A DNA stretch of 7,003 nucleotides from an uncultured Collinsella sp. (GTDB lineage: Bacteria; Actinomycetota; Coriobacteriia; Coriobacteriales; Coriobacteriaceae). Positions 5,997 through 7,003 of the stretch are shown here, piece by piece. The stretch covers positions 1 to 7,003 of the forward strand of contig USBA01000099.1 in NCBI GenBank assembly GCA_900552735.1. Direction: 5' to 3'. Numbering within the stretch: the first letter of the stretch is position 1; each line of letters starts with the position of its first letter. A model generated the notes under the pieces. It ran no database searches. It was not told the origin of the DNA and worked only from the letters and a program-made list of their open reading frames with translations. The translations under genes and the position numbers were made by a program.

Positions 5997-6032
5997 CAAA
6001 AGGCCCCGCGGGCAGGAGGCTGCTCGCGGGGC
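5997..6032 (-). terminator. Rho-independent terminator of the oxidoreductase gene
   Basis: GCCCCGCG (6003-6010) pairs with CGCGGGGC (6025-6032). An inner GCAG/CTGC stem (6012-6015, 6020-6023) and a G·T pair make a 13-bp stem with a 4-nt loop. On the minus strand the stem is followed by CTTTTG, a short T run. It sits about 74 nt after the oxidoreductase stop, in the right place and direction. On the plus strand the hairpin is followed by AAAGAAG, so it is not bidirectional. Confidence 0.75.
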
Positions 6033-6105
6033 AAAGAAGAGGGGCTTATTGGTGACGGACCGAGGGGCTCGGCATGGGGCTTCTGCCGCGGTCGCTCTTA
6101 AGGCA

Positions 6106-7003
6106 TTACAGCTCGACGAGCTGGCCGGTCTCGGCGGCCTCCTTGATGGCGTTGAGAAGCGTGAGCGTCTTAACGTTGTCAGCGGGGGTCACGACGGGCT
6201 CAACCTCGCGGCGGACAACCTTCACAAAGTGCTTGAGCTGCATCTTGTGCGGCAGCGCCGGGTCGACGGCCGGGATCTCCATCTGCAGCGGCTTGTGCCA
6301 GTTGGAGGCACCGTCGTAGGAGAACTGGTGCAGGCGGGGCAGCGAAAGGGCGCCCTTAGTGCCGCCGATAAAGTAGGCATCGGCGTCGAAGGGGCGGTAC
6401 TGCGGATCCTCGCGAGCGGTGGCCTCCCAGTTCCAGGGGCTGGCGGTGGCGTCGGAGATGGTCATGCTCGCAAGCGCGCCATCGGCGAAGCGGACGTTGA
6501 CCACGGCGGAGTCCTCGGTCTCAAAACCGCGGGCGGCGCTGGACTGCATGCCCTGGACGGCGACGGGCTCGCCCAGCAGGTAACGGAGCAGGTCGACGTC
6601 GTGCACCAGGTTGACCAGGATCGGGCCGGCACCCTTCTTGCGGCGCCACTCGACATCGAAGTACTCGTCGTTCTTATAGATCATGTAGTGGAAGCTCGAT
6701 ACGGTGAGCTTGCCCAGTTCGCCGGACTCGATGATCTCCTTGGCCTTGTTGACGAAGGGGTTGTGGCGACGGTGCTGGCCCACGAGCACGGGCACGCCGG
6801 CGGTCTCGGCCTCGGCGGCGAAGGCCTGAGCATCCTCGAGGTCGTTGGAGATCGGCTTTTCGACCAGCGGCACGATGTTGCGCTTGACGGCCTCGCGGGC
6901 AACGCCCAGGTGCAGGTCGTTGGGCGTGGCGATGATGACGGCCTCAGGCTTGACGTCGTCCATCATCTTGGCGGGATCGGTAAAGAACGGCACGCCGGCT
7001 TCT
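6106..7003 (-). CDS. Gfo/Idh/MocA family oxidoreductase (5' end outside window)
   Basis: Partial gene; 298 C-terminal residues are visible. This family comprises NAD(P)-dependent dehydrogenases acting mostly on sugars, inositols or similar polyols. The N-terminal glycine-rich nucleotide-binding motif is beyond the right edge. In visible-residue numbering: IIATPNDLH at 23-31 is the late Rossmann strand and loop; VEKPISND at 47-54 carries the family's EKP lysine; GQHRRHNP at 75-82 and NLVHDVDLLRYL at 131-142 (H134 is the likely catalytic His) belong to the C-terminal alpha/beta domain. A GTG at 6993 could pass for a start, but the frame continues upstream with residues EAG in a typical mid-domain context, so it is not the start. 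Its transcript ends at the hairpin at 5997-6032. The substrate is unknown; the nearest-looking relatives are inositol-dehydrogenase-like, a low-certainty impression. Confidence 0.9.
   Translation of the reverse strand, partial: EAGVPFFTDPAKMMDDVKPEAVIIATPNDLHLGVAREAVKRNIVPLVEKPISNDLEDAQAFAAEAETAGVPVLVGQHRRHNPFVNKAKEIIESGELGKLTVSSFHYMIYKNDEYFDVEWRRKKGAGPILVNLVHDVDLLRYLLGEPVAVQGMQSSAARGFETEDSAVVNVRFADGALASMTISDATASPWNWEATAREDPQYRPFDADAYFIGGTKGALSLPRLHQFSYDGASNWHKPLQMEIPAVDPALPHKMQLKHFVKVVRREVEPVVTPADNVKTLTLLNAIKEAAETGQLVEL

Larger units (their letters stand above)
5695..6105. other. 411-bp spacer between tex and the oxidoreductase gene
   Basis: Both flanking genes are on the minus strand, so this stretch must hold the end of the oxidoreductase transcript and the tex promoter. 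It contains a short stem-loop (5751-5773), a near-palindromic element (5781-5932) and a minus-strand terminator (5997-6032). The 5933-5996 stretch has no clear structure beyond a GTGCAAAAT motif at 5954-5962. No convincing -35/-10 pair for tex was found; TATCCT on the minus strand near 5740-5745 is a weak -10 candidate. A 91-codon plus-strand frame from 5780 to 6055 lacks a ribosome binding site and overlaps the repeat and terminator, so it is not called. Confidence 0.7.

Noticed and set aside
5780..6055. Small plus-strand protein of 91 residues
   Set aside because: No ribosome binding site. It spans the palindromic repeat and the minus-strand terminator, and its composition reflects the repeat.
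6991..6993. GTG as the start of the oxidoreductase
   Set aside because: The frame is open to the window edge with family-typical residues upstream, and the nucleotide-binding domain would be missing.

Overview
The window is GC-rich bacterial DNA with densely packed genes. Codon choice, Ala/Arg/Asp/Glu-rich proteins and short AAGGAG-like ribosome binding sites fit a high-GC actinobacterial genome. The overall feel is Coriobacteriia, possibly Collinsella-like, but that is an impression and no marker gene here proves it. There are no rRNA or tRNA genes, no CRISPR array, no transposase and no phage genes.

Layout from left to right. (1) Positions 1-1348, minus strand: the N-terminal 449 residues of an RlmKL-type 23S rRNA methyltransferase (THUMP domain plus RlmL-like domain), running off the left edge. 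(2) A 75-bp divergent spacer with overlapping -10-like boxes. (3) 1424-2251, plus: a Cof-type HAD-IIB phosphatase. (4) A 210-bp spacer with small inverted repeats. (5) 2462-3166, plus: a small transaldolase of the TalC/FSA family. (6) A 380-bp convergent spacer, 3167-3546, rich in inverted and direct repeats and holding a strong terminator. (7) 3547-5694, minus: tex, an RNA-binding S1/YqgF-domain protein. (8) A 411-bp spacer, 5695-6105, holding a roughly 150-bp near-palindromic MITE-like element and the terminator of the next gene. (9) 6106-7003, minus: a Gfo/Idh/MocA-family oxidoreductase lacking its N-terminus at the right edge.

The five genes do not form one operon. Three are housekeeping-type RNA or carbon-metabolism genes (rlmKL, tex, transaldolase); the other two are a sugar-phosphatase-like HAD enzyme and a sugar-dehydrogenase-like enzyme. 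No defence or mobile gene system was found. The most notable observations are: (a) the RlmL half of the methyltransferase has lost the catalytic NPPY motif and has an altered SAM-binding motif, so it looks like a pseudoenzyme domain; (b) a palindromic element of about 150 bp lies upstream of tex; (c) the convergent spacer holds a 17-bp-arm hairpin, a second copy of the transaldolase C-terminal coding end that differs only at synonymous positions, and a 43-nt inverted repeat nearly concentric with the terminator.
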